A DNA stretch of 13,623 nt, taken from positions 35,684 through 49,306 of the forward strand of contig DKGY01000070.1 in NCBI GenBank assembly GCA_002453475.1. Direction: 5' to 3'. Positions 1 to 7,480 of the stretch are shown piece after piece. The notes below the pieces were generated by a model. That model made no database searches. It was given only the letters and a program-made list of their open reading frames with translations, and was not told where the DNA came from. How positions within the stretch are numbered: position 1 is the stretch's first letter; each line of letters begins with the position of its first letter. Source of the DNA: Clostridium sp. UBA6758. GTDB taxonomy: Bacteria > Bacillota > Clostridia > Clostridiales > Clostridiaceae. The position numbers were made by a program, and so were the translations under genes.

Positions 1-529
1 TAATTGGAACTAAAGACATATAAGAATAGGCGGCCACGGTTATGGGCCCTATGTAGTTACTTTTGAAAAAGTTTGCAACAAAGATGGAAGTAGGTCCATC
101 AGCAGCTCCTATAATTCCGATGGAAGCCGCATCTTTTAATGAAAATCCTAGTAATGCTGCTAAAGATATGGTAAAGAATATACCAAACTGAGCTGCGGCA
201 CCAAATAAAAGCATCTTTGGATTTGTAAGTAATGGACCAAAGTCAATCATAGCTCCAATACCTATAAATAGAATAAGTGGAAATAGCTCATTAGCTATAC
301 CCATATTAAATAAATTATCTATTATCCCAATTTCTTCATGACCGTTGATAATTTGAGTTACAGCTCCAGAAAGCGGTAAGTTTACAAGAATAGCACCAAA
401 CCCCATTGGTAATAAAAGTGCTGGTTCAAAACCTTTCTTAATAGCAAGCCATATTAGTCCTGCGCCTATACCCCACATTATTAGTTGCTGCCAGGTTACG
501 GACGTTATGCCCTTAAGTAGAAACTCCAT
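1..529 (-). CDS. Sodium ion-translocating decarboxylase beta subunit (OadB/GcdB/MmdB family), N-terminal part only
   Basis: The reverse strand encodes 176 codons from an ATG at 529, open to the window edge, so roughly the first half of the protein is present. In the family this integral membrane subunit couples decarboxylation of a carboxybiotin carrier (oxaloacetate, glutaconyl-CoA or methylmalonyl-CoA systems) to outward Na+ pumping. Supporting sequence is the hallmark GAADGPTSIFVA motif at residues 141-152, whose Asp144 aligns with the membrane aspartate implicated in Na+ transport, plus hydrophobic segments near residues 15-30, 37-55, 81-95 and 106-128. GGAGG sits about 5 bases upstream of the start. 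The substrate cannot be told from beta alone; the alpha and biotin-carrier subunits would lie elsewhere. The gene is the first of its transcript in this window, with a candidate promoter and direct repeats just upstream. Confidence 0.93.
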   Translation of the reverse strand, partial: MEFLLKGITSVTWQQLIMWGIGAGLIWLAIKKGFEPALLLPMGFGAILVNLPLSGAVTQIINGHEEIGIIDNLFNMGIANELFPLILFIGIGAMIDFGPLLTNPKMLLFGAAAQFGIFFTISLAALLGFSLKDAASIGIIGAADGPTSIFVANFFKSNYIGPITVAAYSYMSLVPI

Positions 530-571
530 GATCAAACCTCCTAATATAAGTTAAATCTTTAAGTAATTATG

Positions 572-601
572 GTTATAGTAAAAATACTTTTATTATAACA
601 A
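572..601 (-). promoter_or_regulatory. Candidate sigma-A promoter for the decarboxylase beta subunit
   Basis: On the minus strand TTGTTA (596-601) and TATAAC (572-577) are separated by 18 bases, upstream of the ribosome site of the beta-subunit gene. The -35 match is only partial, so this is a modest prediction in very AT-rich DNA. Confidence 0.3.
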
Positions 602-636
602 CATAATTTTACTACAACGTATACATAATTTCACTA
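601..636. repeat. Two 14-bp direct repeats, 22-bp period, candidate operator
   Basis: ACATAATTTTACTA (601-614) and ACATAATTTCACTA (623-636) match at 13 of 14 positions and start 22 bases apart, so they fall on the same face of the helix. They abut the candidate -35 box of the beta-subunit gene on its upstream side, where a dimeric activator would bind. The binding protein is unknown. The rest of the 530-853 intergenic stretch holds only this, the promoter and the hairpin at 773-847. Confidence 0.5.
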
Positions 637-772
637 TAATTGTATTCATTTAACACAAAAATAATATAGATGTGGTAGAAAACTATGCAATAATATAATA
701 TCCTAGGTGTTTAACTTAAATACGCTTAGAATACAAATTATATGAGTTTATTAAGGATAAAAATATATTACT

Positions 773-847
773 AAAGGGATATCCGTAATTTAACTAAGTT
801 TAATTTAGATATAAACAAAAACTTAGTTAATTAGTAGAAATCCCTTT
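773..847 (-). terminator. Long two-part hairpin just downstream of threonine aldolase, possible terminator
   Basis: AAAGGGAT (773-780) pairs with ATCCCTTT (840-847), and inside it TTAACTAAGTTT (790-801) pairs perfectly with AAACTTAGTTAA (819-830). It begins 6 bases after the stop codon of the minus-strand aldolase gene, as a terminator would. The minus-strand exit lacks a clean U-run (only a short T stretch further on), so it may be a weak terminator or a 3'-end stabilising structure. Confidence 0.5.
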
Positions 848-853
848 TATTTA

Positions 854-1882
854 TTAAGCTGTTAAGTATTCTTTCATTATTTTTATAACAAAATCTATGT
901 TTTCATTACTAGTCCAGTAGTGAGTAACAAATCTCATTAAGCCATCTTCTACATCACAAACCTTTATACCATTTTCTAAAAGGTATTGAACTAAGTTTTG
1001 AGAATTTACAGAAGTAGGTAATTCAAAGAATACCATATTTATGTGTAGATTATCTTCCACTACGTTAATTCCAGGTATTTTAGCTAATTCTTTAGATAAG
1101 TATATAGCTTTTTCATGGTCTACCTTTAGGTTTTCTCTCATATCTTTTAGTGCAACAAGTCCAGCAGCAGTTAGTACACCACACTGTCTTAAACCACCAC
1201 CCATTAGTTTTCTATATTTTCTAGCTCTATCAATAAAATCTTTGCTACCTGCTAAAATAGAGCCTACAGGAGAACAAAGTCCTTTTGATAAACAGAACAT
1301 TACTGTATCTATATTTTTAGTGATTTCTTTTGCATCTACATCCAGGTAAGCAGCAGCGTTAAATAGTCTTGCACCATCTAGATGAATAGGTAAATTATAT
1401 TTATCAGCAACTTTTCTTATTTCAGCCATATTTTCTAGAGAAATAACTCTTCCATTTGAATGAGCGTTTTCAAGACATATTAAGGCTGTATCAGGATAAT
1501 GGATATCTTCTTCCTTTCTTATAGTTGCTTCTATTTCACTAGGTGAAAGTTCACCCTTAGTGCTATTTAAAGTTCTAAGTTGAACTCCAGCAATGATTGA
1601 TGCAGCTCCGACTTCATGACAAACTATATGACAGTCATTTCCTAGAATAACCTCATTTCCTTGTCTACAGTGAGTAAGCAATGATAGTTGGTTACCAAAG
1701 GTTCCACTAGGAACAAATAGTGCAGCTTCTTTTCCAACAAGTTCTGCTGCATATTTTTCAAGTTCTACAGTGGTTTCATCATCTCCATATACGTCATCAC
1801 CTACAGTAGCTTCGTACATAGCCTTTCTCATAGATTCAGTTGGTTCTGTTACAGTGTCACTTCTTAAATCGATAAATTTCAT
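854..1882 (-). CDS. ltaE: Low-specificity L-threonine aldolase (PLP-dependent)
   Basis: The 342-residue product belongs to the beta-eliminating lyase/threonine aldolase family (fold type I PLP enzymes), cytosolic, cleaving L-threonine or L-allo-threonine to glycine and acetaldehyde. Recognisable elements are the N-terminal LRSDTVTEPT motif (residues 6-15), the cofactor-contacting His85/His89 region, HLDGAR at 167-172 (Asp169 facing the pyridine nitrogen, Arg172) and SKGLCSPVGS at 199-208 with Lys200 as the Schiff-base lysine. Length is normal for the family and no key residue is missing. The ATG at 1882 is preceded by a GGGGGG ribosome site about 6 bases upstream and by a promoter at 1909-1937. 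It is divergent from ribonuclease Z and appears monocistronic. Confidence 0.95.
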   Translation of the reverse strand: MKFIDLRSDTVTEPTESMRKAMYEATVGDDVYGDDETTVELEKYAAELVGKEAALFVPSGTFGNQLSLLTHCRQGNEVILGNDCHIVCHEVGAASIIAGVQLRTLNSTKGELSPSEIEATIRKEEDIHYPDTALICLENAHSNGRVISLENMAEIRKVADKYNLPIHLDGARLFNAAAYLDVDAKEITKNIDTVMFCLSKGLCSPVGSILAGSKDFIDRARKYRKLMGGGLRQCGVLTAAGLVALKDMRENLKVDHEKAIYLSKELAKIPGINVVEDNLHINMVFFELPTSVNSQNLVQYLLENGIKVCDVEDGLMRFVTHYWTSNENIDFVIKIMKEYLTA

Positions 1883-1908
1883 ACATATCCCCCCTACGTC
1901 ATACCTAA

Positions 1909-1937
1909 ATTGTACTATGAGAGATATTAAAAGTCTA
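1909..1937 (-). promoter_or_regulatory. Sigma-A type promoter for threonine aldolase
   Basis: On the minus strand TAGACT (1932-1937) and TACAAT (1909-1914) are exactly 17 bases apart, placing a start site near 1902, about 20 bases before the aldolase ATG. Four of six and five of six bases match consensus. Confidence 0.55.
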
Positions 1938-1987
1938 GAATATACAGTAGCATTATAAATAGAATAATAATATATAAATTTTTGGAA

Positions 1988-2017
1988 TATATCATTATAT
2001 TTACATAAAATGATATA
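1988..2017. repeat. 9-bp inverted repeat in the ltaE-rnz divergent region
   Basis: TATATCATT (1988-1996) and AATGATATA (2009-2017) are perfect inverted repeats with a 12-base spacer that contains the candidate rnz -35 box. A dimeric repressor site is possible, but the region is so AT-rich that chance is a real alternative. Confidence 0.35.
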
Positions 2018-2028
2018 ATATATAACAT
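2000..2028 (+). promoter_or_regulatory. Candidate promoter for ribonuclease Z
   Basis: TTTACA (2000-2005) is followed at 17 bases by TAACAT (2023-2028), or at 15 bases by the better-matching TATAAC (2021-2026). A TATAAT at 2014-2019 lacks a partner -35. One of these probably starts the rnz transcript, but the exact site cannot be settled by eye. Confidence 0.38.
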
Positions 2029-2081
2029 ATATGTTTTTAAAGTAGATTAGATTCTAACTTATGAAATAACGGAGGAAAACA

Positions 2082-3041
2082 ATGATAGATGTATGTTTGT
2101 TAGGCTGTGGAGGCTCTATGCCAATGCCAGAAAGAAATCTTTCAGCCACTTTAATTAGTTATAAGGGAAGAAAGATACTTATAGATTGTGGAGAAGGAAC
2201 TCAGGTGTCCATGAAAATGGTGGCATGGGGTTTTGAATCCATTGATATTATATGTATTACTCACACACATGGAGATCATATTATAGGTCTTCCAGGGCTT
2301 CTTTCAACTATAGGTAATAGTGGGAGAACAGAGCCACTAACTATAATTGGACCTGAAGGAATTGCTAGGGTTGTAAATGGACTAAGAGTTGTTGCAGAAT
2401 ATTTACCCTATGAGGTGAATATCATAGAAGTTACTTCAAAGATAGAGCTTAATGTGTCAAAGGATGGGATACATCTGGTAGAGAATAGTGAACATACAAA
2501 AATTCATAGTAGTGAAATAGTATTGAACACTATAGATGTAGACCATTCATCACCTTGCAAGGGATATAGTTTTTATTTTAAAAGGGAAAGAAAGTTTAAT
2601 GTAGAAAAAGCTATGGAGAATAATATTCCTAAAATTTTATGGAGTAAACTCCAAAAGCAAGAAGAAGTAACCTTTGAAGGTAAAACATATACTGGAGATA
2701 TGGTATTAGGAGATGAGAGAAGGGGAGTTAAAATTAGTTTAATAACAGATAGTAGACCAATGGATTCCATGGTGAACTTTATAGCGGAAAGTGATCTGTT
2801 TATCTGTGAAGGTACTTATGGTAGTGATGATGATATAGATAAAGCTGTGAAGAATAAGCATATGATTTTTAAAGAATCTGCTACACTAGCAAAGGAAGGT
2901 GGAGTTAAGGAGCTTATATTGACTCATTTTAGCCCAATTATGGGAGAACCAGCACAGTTTATAGATAATGCTAAAGAAGTATTTGAAAATAGTGTTATAG
3001 GAGAAGATAGAATGGTTAGAACTTTAACTTTCACCGATTGA
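2082..3041 (+). CDS. rnz: Ribonuclease Z (short-form tRNase Z)
   Basis: The 319-residue protein is a metallo-beta-lactamase-fold endonuclease that removes 3' trailers from tRNA precursors. The zinc-binding histidine motif HTHGDH is at residues 61-66, followed by the IGLPGLL segment. The further metal ligands appear as His155 ([13 protein letters not shown]), Asp223 (ITDSRP) and His282 (LTHFSP). The N-terminal [15 protein letters not shown] is the family's usual opening. The stretch around residues 187-215 (LWSKLQ to GDERRG) corresponds to the substrate-binding region before motif IV. Length fits the short bacterial form. The ATG is preceded by GGAGG at 2071-2075. No terminator follows, so the next gene may share its transcript. 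Confidence 0.96.
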   Translation: MIDVCLLGCGGSMPMPERNLSATLISYKGRKILIDCGEGTQVSMKMVAWGFESIDIICITHTHGDHIIGLPGLLSTIGNSGRTEPLTIIGPEGIARVVNGLRVVAEYLPYEVNIIEVTSKIELNVSKDGIHLVENSEHTKIHSSEIVLNTIDVDHSSPCKGYSFYFKRERKFNVEKAMENNIPKILWSKLQKQEEVTFEGKTYTGDMVLGDERRGVKISLITDSRPMDSMVNFIAESDLFICEGTYGSDDDIDKAVKNKHMIFKESATLAKEGGVKELILTHFSPIMGEPAQFIDNAKEVFENSVIGEDRMVRTLTFTD

Positions 3042-3110
3042 GAACATATTTATAACATAATTTCAAAGCTAAGTAAGATTAGAGATTGAATTTAGTTCTA
3101 ATTTATTGCT

Positions 3111-3115
3111 GGGGG
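3111..3115 (+). promoter_or_regulatory. Ribosome site fixing the start of the LRR membrane gene
   Basis: GGGGG sits 6 bases before the ATG at 3122. The in-frame TTG at 3086 has no such site, so the ATG is preferred and the first 12 codons of the longer frame are excluded. Confidence 0.6.
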
Positions 3116-3121
3116 TTTAAA

Positions 3122-4210
3122 ATGGATAGTACTATTAATAATGAAGAGATTAAAACTAAAGATAAATCTAAAAACTATAAAAAGGAATACTTAATAGGGA
3201 TATTTATGCTAATAGCATTTATGTTTCTTCAATTATTTTTTTCAGGGTTTTATGATATTTATGCTGATTCACTATTATTTTGGATTATATTTATGGTAGC
3301 TGGTATTACGTTTCACAGGAAAGATTGGAAGGAATATATGTTATTAATTTTTCCTATATTAAATTATTTTCTATTTAAATTCTTTTATATATTTATTCCT
3401 AACTATATTGTAATTTTTATAGTGGTAGCAGTTTTAACTATTTTTTATGCAGTTAAAGAGAATTCCGATAAAAAGAAAATAAAGATTGCTTTAGTTATAG
3501 TTCTAGGTATATTGTTATTTTCTACAAACTACTATCTTTATTCTAATCGAATAATAAAGGATGGAAATTTAGAAGCAGAAATAAAACGTTCTCAGGAAAT
3601 ATATAGACCTGCTTTTCTATATTTAAAAGAAGATGAATTAAATAAGATAGATAAAATATCTATTGGTGCCGGTAAAAAGGTGAAAAATTTAAGTGGAATT
3701 GAAAAGATGAATTCAATAGAACAAGTAAGTATAGATGATGATGGATTTATTATGAGTTATAGCCCTCTTCTGGAATGTAAAAACCTAAAAATACTAATTA
3801 TTCATGATAGTTACTTGAAGAAATTAGGTGAGATTGGTACATTTGATAACTTAGTAGAGTTGGTAATTGATTCTGTAAAGAAAGGTTCATTAGAGGATAT
3901 GCCATATTTCACAGATCTAAAAAGTCTTAATATCTATGAAGATAAACTTATTAGCCTTTCAGGTTTGGAAAACTTTCCTGAAGTTGAGAAATTATCACTA
4001 TGTGTTAGAGAAGTTCCAAGTTTTGATGGCATAGAAAACCTTACTAATTTAAAAGAGCTTATATTATATGACAAAGTTATTGAGAATTATGATAAATTAC
4101 TTAGTATATCTACATTGAAAAAAATTTCTTTATATTCACCACTTAATGTTAATGATGAATTTATAAATGCAGCTAAAGCAAAAGGAATAGAAATTGAGAT
4201 TATGGAGTAA
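3122..4210 (+). CDS. Membrane protein with C-terminal leucine-rich-repeat-like domain, function unknown
   Basis: I do not recognise a named family. The 362-residue product begins with a Lys-rich cytoplasmic tail, then has five hydrophobic segments near residues 23-43, 50-66, 72-92, 94-112 and 120-140. The loops HRKDWK (65-70) and KENSDKKKIK (112-121) are positive, predicting N-in topology and an extracytoplasmic C-terminal half. Residues about 178-340 carry irregular repeats of the type NLKILIIHDS, NLVELVID, DLKSLNIYEDKLISLSGLENF and NLKELILY, each about 22 residues apart, typical of a leucine-rich-repeat solenoid, probably for binding a protein or surface ligand. It lies 80 bases after rnz and may be co-transcribed with it, though a functional link is not evident. 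A terminator follows. Confidence 0.85.
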   Translation: MDSTINNEEIKTKDKSKNYKKEYLIGIFMLIAFMFLQLFFSGFYDIYADSLLFWIIFMVAGITFHRKDWKEYMLLIFPILNYFLFKFFYIFIPNYIVIFIVVAVLTIFYAVKENSDKKKIKIALVIVLGILLFSTNYYLYSNRIIKDGNLEAEIKRSQEIYRPAFLYLKEDELNKIDKISIGAGKKVKNLSGIEKMNSIEQVSIDDDGFIMSYSPLLECKNLKILIIHDSYLKKLGEIGTFDNLVELVIDSVKKGSLEDMPYFTDLKSLNIYEDKLISLSGLENFPEVEKLSLCVREVPSFDGIENLTNLKELILYDKVIENYDKLLSISTLKKISLYSPLNVNDEFINAAKAKGIEIEIME

Positions 4211-4286
4211 GTTAATAAAATATTTCAATAAATTTTAATAATATGCAAGGTAAATTCGTGAATAATGAATACTAATAACTACAATA

Positions 4287-4333
4287 AATACCTATAGATT
4301 TAAACATTGTTATATGTCTAGTCTATAGGTATT
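4287..4333 (+). terminator. Rho-independent terminator between convergent genes
   Basis: AATACCTATAG (4287-4297) pairs perfectly with CTATAGGTATT (4323-4333), followed on the plus strand by GTTTTATTTCT. It ends the LRR gene transcript. The minus-strand exit has no comparable T-run, so it is weaker for the antiporter gene. Confidence 0.7.
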
Positions 4334-4378
4334 GTTTTATTTCTAGAAAATTTAGTGATATATAAGTTTTTTACTATG

Positions 4379-5725
4379 TTATTTCTCAATATTATGTGTA
4401 ATACAATTAAATTCTTTTTTACTTTTTAAATATATTGTCATTAGACTTATTAAAGGTAATAAAATTAGATAAAAAGTAAATAAAATAGCTCTTGCGTCTA
4501 CACCTAAAGTAGTTAAAGGTACTAAAACAGCTACATTCCAAGGAATCAATGGAGCTATTACTATGGCTGAGTTTTCTAGGTCTAATGCAAGGCACTCTTT
4601 ATCATAACCTAATCTACTATAGGTATTATTCATGGTCATTTTTGTAAGCATTACTGCTAAAACTTGGGTACAGCCAACCATTGCACTGATGATACTAGTA
4701 ACTATAGTAGTGAAAAATAGAGTATCAGCTCTTTTGATTTTACTTAGATATTTCTCTATAAAATCAAGCATATTGGCACCTTGAAAAATTCCAGTAAGAG
4801 CTGAAGAAAGAAATACTATAAAGACAAGTTTTATCATAGATAGTATACCTCCACCCTTTATAATACTGTAAAGTGGGTTACTAATAGGTAATTGAAAACC
4901 AAAGATAGCGATTTTAATAATTTCACTAAAAGTAGCATGTTGTAATATAAAAGATATTATAGCAGCTACAAGCATACTGATAAACATAGAAATTTTAACT
5001 TCAATTTTAAAAAGTGATAGTACAATTATAATTAATGCAGGAAGTAATGCTATTATATTTATATTGAAAGTTGATGTTAGTTGAGATAATATATCTGAAT
5101 TACTATAATTTACGGGGTTAAATAAAGATAAAATTAAGTATAACACCAAGGAGATAATTAGTGGTATTATGGAGGTTTTAGTCATTCGCCTAATATTATC
5201 ATAAAGATTAGTATTAGTAATAGATGCAACAAGATTTGCACTAGAGGACATAGGTGATGCTCTGTCTCCAAGATAGGCACCAGAAAGAATTGCTCCAGCT
5301 ATTATAAGGGTATTTCCTCCACCAGCTCTAGCCATTACAATCAAAGAAATGCCGACAGTACCAATGGTACCAAAGGAAGTTCCAAGGAGCATGGATATAA
5401 AAGCTGACAAAACAAAGGCACTTATAGCAAAAAAACTTGGGTGTATAAGATTAATACCATAATAAACAATGGCAGGAACTGTACCAGAAATCATCCAAAG
5501 AGAAACGATTGCTCCTATTAATACAAATATCTTTAATACACCTAAGGATTCTTTACCTCCTTCAATTAAGTATCTCAACCCATCCCTAATAGAGACACCT
5601 CTTTTTATTGCAATAAAGAAGAATATGCATAGTACCATTAATAAAGATATAACAGTATCAATATTTTTAATTACTCCAGTTATAAATATAATTGTAGAAA
5701 ATATTAGCCCTAAAATTACGTCCAT
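4379..5725 (-). CDS. nhaC: NhaC-family Na+/H+ antiporter
   Basis: The 448-residue polytopic membrane protein has roughly ten to twelve hydrophobic segments. Motifs match the NhaC family: GTSFGTIGTVG at residues 115-125 and GAYLGDRASPMSSS at 149-162, with Asp154 a likely ion-coupling residue, then ITNTNLYDNIRRM at 169-181. The expected role is Na+ extrusion in exchange for H+ at the cytoplasmic membrane. MleN-type malate-lactate/Na+ exchangers are in the same family and cannot be excluded by eye. The ATG at 5725 is preceded by GGGGGA at good distance. It is convergent with the LRR gene and divergent from the GerMN gene, so probably monocistronic. Confidence 0.87.
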   Translation of the reverse strand: MDVILGLIFSTIIFITGVIKNIDTVISLLMVLCIFFFIAIKRGVSIRDGLRYLIEGGKESLGVLKIFVLIGAIVSLWMISGTVPAIVYYGINLIHPSFFAISAFVLSAFISMLLGTSFGTIGTVGISLIVMARAGGGNTLIIAGAILSGAYLGDRASPMSSSANLVASITNTNLYDNIRRMTKTSIIPLIISLVLYLILSLFNPVNYSNSDILSQLTSTFNINIIALLPALIIIVLSLFKIEVKISMFISMLVAAIISFILQHATFSEIIKIAIFGFQLPISNPLYSIIKGGGILSMIKLVFIVFLSSALTGIFQGANMLDFIEKYLSKIKRADTLFFTTIVTSIISAMVGCTQVLAVMLTKMTMNNTYSRLGYDKECLALDLENSAIVIAPLIPWNVAVLVPLTTLGVDARAILFTFYLILLPLISLMTIYLKSKKEFNCITHNIEK

Positions 5726-5757
5726 AATAATCCCCCATATAAATAAATTTCACTTAT

Positions 5758-5786
5758 ATATTATCTTCAATAGTATTAATTTACAA
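5758..5786 (-). promoter_or_regulatory. Candidate promoter for the NhaC antiporter
   Basis: On the minus strand TTGTAA (5781-5786) and TAATAT (5758-5763) are 17 bases apart, upstream of the nhaC ribosome site. Matches to consensus are partial. Confidence 0.35.
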
Positions 5787-5923
5787 TATAAAAAGATAAA
5801 TTTATAGTCTACTGATTCTGAAGATATAGTAAATCTAGAGAATAGGATTTAAAGGGAATAAATTTAATTTTATTTCATGAGATTTTTTGGCTATATTTAC
5901 GTATATTATATAGAGAATATTTT

Positions 5924-5931
5924 AGGGAGTG
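5924..5931 (+). promoter_or_regulatory. Ribosome site fixing the GTG start of the GerMN lipoprotein
   Basis: AGGGAGTG lies at 5924-5931 and overlaps the earlier in-frame GTG at 5929, which therefore cannot be served by it. The GTG at 5938 is 6-8 bases downstream and is the natural start; the ATG at 5950 is too far away. Confidence 0.6.
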
Positions 5932-5937
5932 ATTGTT

Positions 5938-7098
5938 GTGAGAAGAAAAATGATTTTTGCAATAATTTTTACAGCAGCAATTTTTCTTACGGGTTGTGGT
6001 AATAAAAATAGTGAAGAAGATAAGAATACTCATTTAGATACTAATATAAATAATAATAATGTTGTAATAAACAACACTGATAATACTTCAAAAGATGAAA
6101 AAAATACCGGTTCCAAAGAAACTAGTAAAGAGAGTAATACTACTAAACCAAGTGAAAGTAATAATAACAGCAAGTCAAGTTACAGTATAAATGACTATTT
6201 TATTTTTAAGGAAAATGTAAAATATAACTATACTGGTACAAATTCAGAGTATGCAGAATATGTTACCTACGTTGATTATATAAATGGAAATAAGGTTCAA
6301 CTAAGAAGTAACAATGGAGGAACAGAGACAGTAACAGTTTTACAAAATAGTAATGGAGAGCTTAAAAAATTTTTTCAAAGAAATGAGTGTTACTATAGAG
6401 AAAATTTTACAAATAAAGTAGCTAATATAGATGAAATATTATTAAAGGAGCCTCTAGTGGTAGGTACAGTATGGAAATTATCAGATGGAAGTAAAAGATA
6501 TATTTCAAAGGTGGATGTGAAGATTTCAATAGGCAGTGGAGAGTGTAGTGCTCTTGAAGTTACCACAGAAAATATCAATGGCCAAATTGATTTACAGTAT
6601 TACGCTGTTAATAAGGGGTTAATTAAATCTATTTATGATGCTAATAGCATGAAAGTTACTTCAACTTTAAAAAGTGTAGAAGAGAATGAAAGATTAAATC
6701 AAAATATACGATGTTATTATCCAGATGAAAATTATAATATTCATTATGAAGATAGAAAATTTACTTTTGCCACTAATGATATAACTAAAATTAGTATCCA
6801 AAATTTATTTAAGAATTTTCCCGGAAATAATAAAGGACAATTGATAGGTAAAAATGTAAATATAAATAGTTTATATTTAAATGATGATGGCATGGTATAT
6901 ATAGATTTTAGTAGTAATTTAGTAAAAGAGATGAATGCAGGATCAGGTTTTGAAAGTGCTATATTAGAGAGCATTACAAATACTATAGGAAAATACTACG
7001 GAGTTGATAAAGTTTATATAACTATAGATAATAAGCCATATAGTTCAGGTCATATAGTAAAAGCTAAGGGTGAGTATTTTAAAGTAACATGTGAATAA
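5938..7098 (+). CDS. GerMN-domain lipoprotein
   Basis: From the GTG at 5938 the product has 386 residues. It opens with a classic lipoprotein signal (RRK, hydrophobic stretch, LTGC with Cys20 as the lipidated residue), so it should be anchored on the outer face of the membrane. Residues about 21-82 are a low-complexity Asn/Ser/Lys/Thr linker. Residues about 85-245 form a beta-rich domain I do not recognise. Residues about 265-370 match the GerMN (Germane) pattern, with VYIDFSSNLV at 320-329, the ESITNTIGKYYGVDKVYITID stretch at 344-364 and a closing GHI. In Bacilli, GerM uses such domains in the sporulation channel and germination, so a sporulation or envelope role is likely but unproven. No terminator is visible between it and the next promoter. 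Confidence 0.82.
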   Translation: MRRKMIFAIIFTAAIFLTGCGNKNSEEDKNTHLDTNINNNNVVINNTDNTSKDEKNTGSKETSKESNTTKPSESNNNSKSSYSINDYFIFKENVKYNYTGTNSEYAEYVTYVDYINGNKVQLRSNNGGTETVTVLQNSNGELKKFFQRNECYYRENFTNKVANIDEILLKEPLVVGTVWKLSDGSKRYISKVDVKISIGSGECSALEVTTENINGQIDLQYYAVNKGLIKSIYDANSMKVTSTLKSVEENERLNQNIRCYYPDENYNIHYEDRKFTFATNDITKISIQNLFKNFPGNNKGQLIGKNVNINSLYLNDDGMVYIDFSSNLVKEMNAGSGFESAILESITNTIGKYYGVDKVYITIDNKPYSSGHIVKAKGEYFKVTCE

Positions 7099-7129
7099 CT
7101 GTAGGAAAAAATTTCATGAATAAAAGGTG

Positions 7130-7158
7130 TTGACTATTAAAATAAAATGAGATATTAT
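7130..7158 (+). promoter_or_regulatory. Sigma-A promoter for the T-box/cystine symporter unit
   Basis: TTGACT (7130-7135) and TATTAT (7153-7158) are exactly 17 bases apart, each five of six to consensus. Transcription would start near 7165, shortly before the T-box Stem I. Confidence 0.75.
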
Positions 7159-7186
7159 GATAACAGTTAAATATGAATTTACAAAT

Positions 7187-7440
7187 GCAACGAAAAGGGA
7201 AAGTAATTAGTATAAGTTATTACAGAGAGGGTTAGTATGCTGAGATAACCTATAATAAGTATTAGTGAAGTGCCCCTTGGAGCAGAAAAGCCGAAGTAAG
7301 TAGGTTTTTATGGGAACTCCCATTACAGAGTTTGGGTATGTCAGTACCTAAAATGAGATGGATATTTTTATATCTAATAAGAGTGGAACCGCGGAAGTAT
7401 ACCTTCTGCCTCTGTATATTACAGGGGCAGAAGGTTTTTT
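7187..7440 (+). promoter_or_regulatory. T-box leader, probably specific for tRNA-Cys
   Basis: The leader senses the charging state of a tRNA and controls transcription of the downstream gene. Stem I is closed by AAGGG (7195-7199) with CCCTT (7274-7278). The AGTA of the loop-E motif is at 7202-7205 and its GAA partner at 7267-7269. The AGAGAGG and GCTGAGA distal motifs are present. The specifier read after GAAG is TGC (7271-7273), cysteine. The T-box itself is AGAGTGGAACCGCGG (7380-7394). Its TGGA (7384-7387) would pair with a UCCA tRNA end, that is discriminator U73, which is the known tRNA-Cys discriminator. The antiterminator forms by AGAG (7380-7383) with CTCT (7410-7413) and GCGGAAG (7391-7397) with CTTCTGC (7403-7409), leaving the canonical 7-base bulge. 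The T-box call is very safe; the cysteine assignment is somewhat less so. Confidence 0.95.
7402..7440 (+). terminator. Regulatory terminator of the T-box
   Basis: CCTTCTGCC (7402-7410) pairs with GGCAGAAGG (7426-7434), extended by a T-G wobble and CTGTA (7412-7416) with TACAG (7420-7424), followed by TTTTTT (7435-7440). Its 5' arm is shared with the antiterminator, giving mutually exclusive structures. Confidence 0.95.
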
Positions 7441-7480
7441 ATTTTATAAGTTAATGATAATAAATATTAACTTATAAAAT
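7441..7480. repeat. Perfect 15-bp inverted repeat after the T-box terminator
   Basis: ATTTTATAAGTTAAT (7441-7455) and ATTAACTTATAAAAT (7466-7480) are perfect inverted repeats with a 10-base spacer, beginning directly after the T-box terminator U-run. The role is unknown; it could be a second RNA hairpin or a protein site. Confidence 0.65.

Noticed and set aside
1041..1349. Plus-strand open frame of 102 codons inside threonine aldolase
   Set aside because: It is antisense to a clear PLP enzyme gene, has no ribosome site and no recognisable domain.
3086..3121. Twelve-codon N-terminal extension of the LRR protein from a TTG start
   Set aside because: No ribosome site serves the TTG, whereas GGGGG stands 6 bases before the ATG at 3122; the extension would also cover that site.
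5469..5807. Plus-strand open frame of 112 codons antisense to the nhaC start
   Set aside because: It mirrors hydrophobic codons of the antiporter gene and its composition is typical of a shadow frame.
5762..5826. 8-bp inverted repeat TATCTTCA/TGAAGATA in the nhaC-GerMN gap
   Set aside because: The arms are short and 49 bases apart in AT-rich DNA, so chance is sufficient.
5887..5915. Sigma-A or sporulation sigma promoter for the GerMN gene
   Set aside because: Several TATATT/TATTAT sequences exist near 5902-5909 but none has a partner box at proper spacing, so I cannot choose one.
7270..7275. Valine (GTG) or alanine (GCC) specifier for the T-box
   Set aside because: The acceptor-pairing sequence is TGGA, which fits discriminator U73; tRNA-Val and tRNA-Ala carry A73 and would need TGGT. 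The transporter type also favours cysteine.
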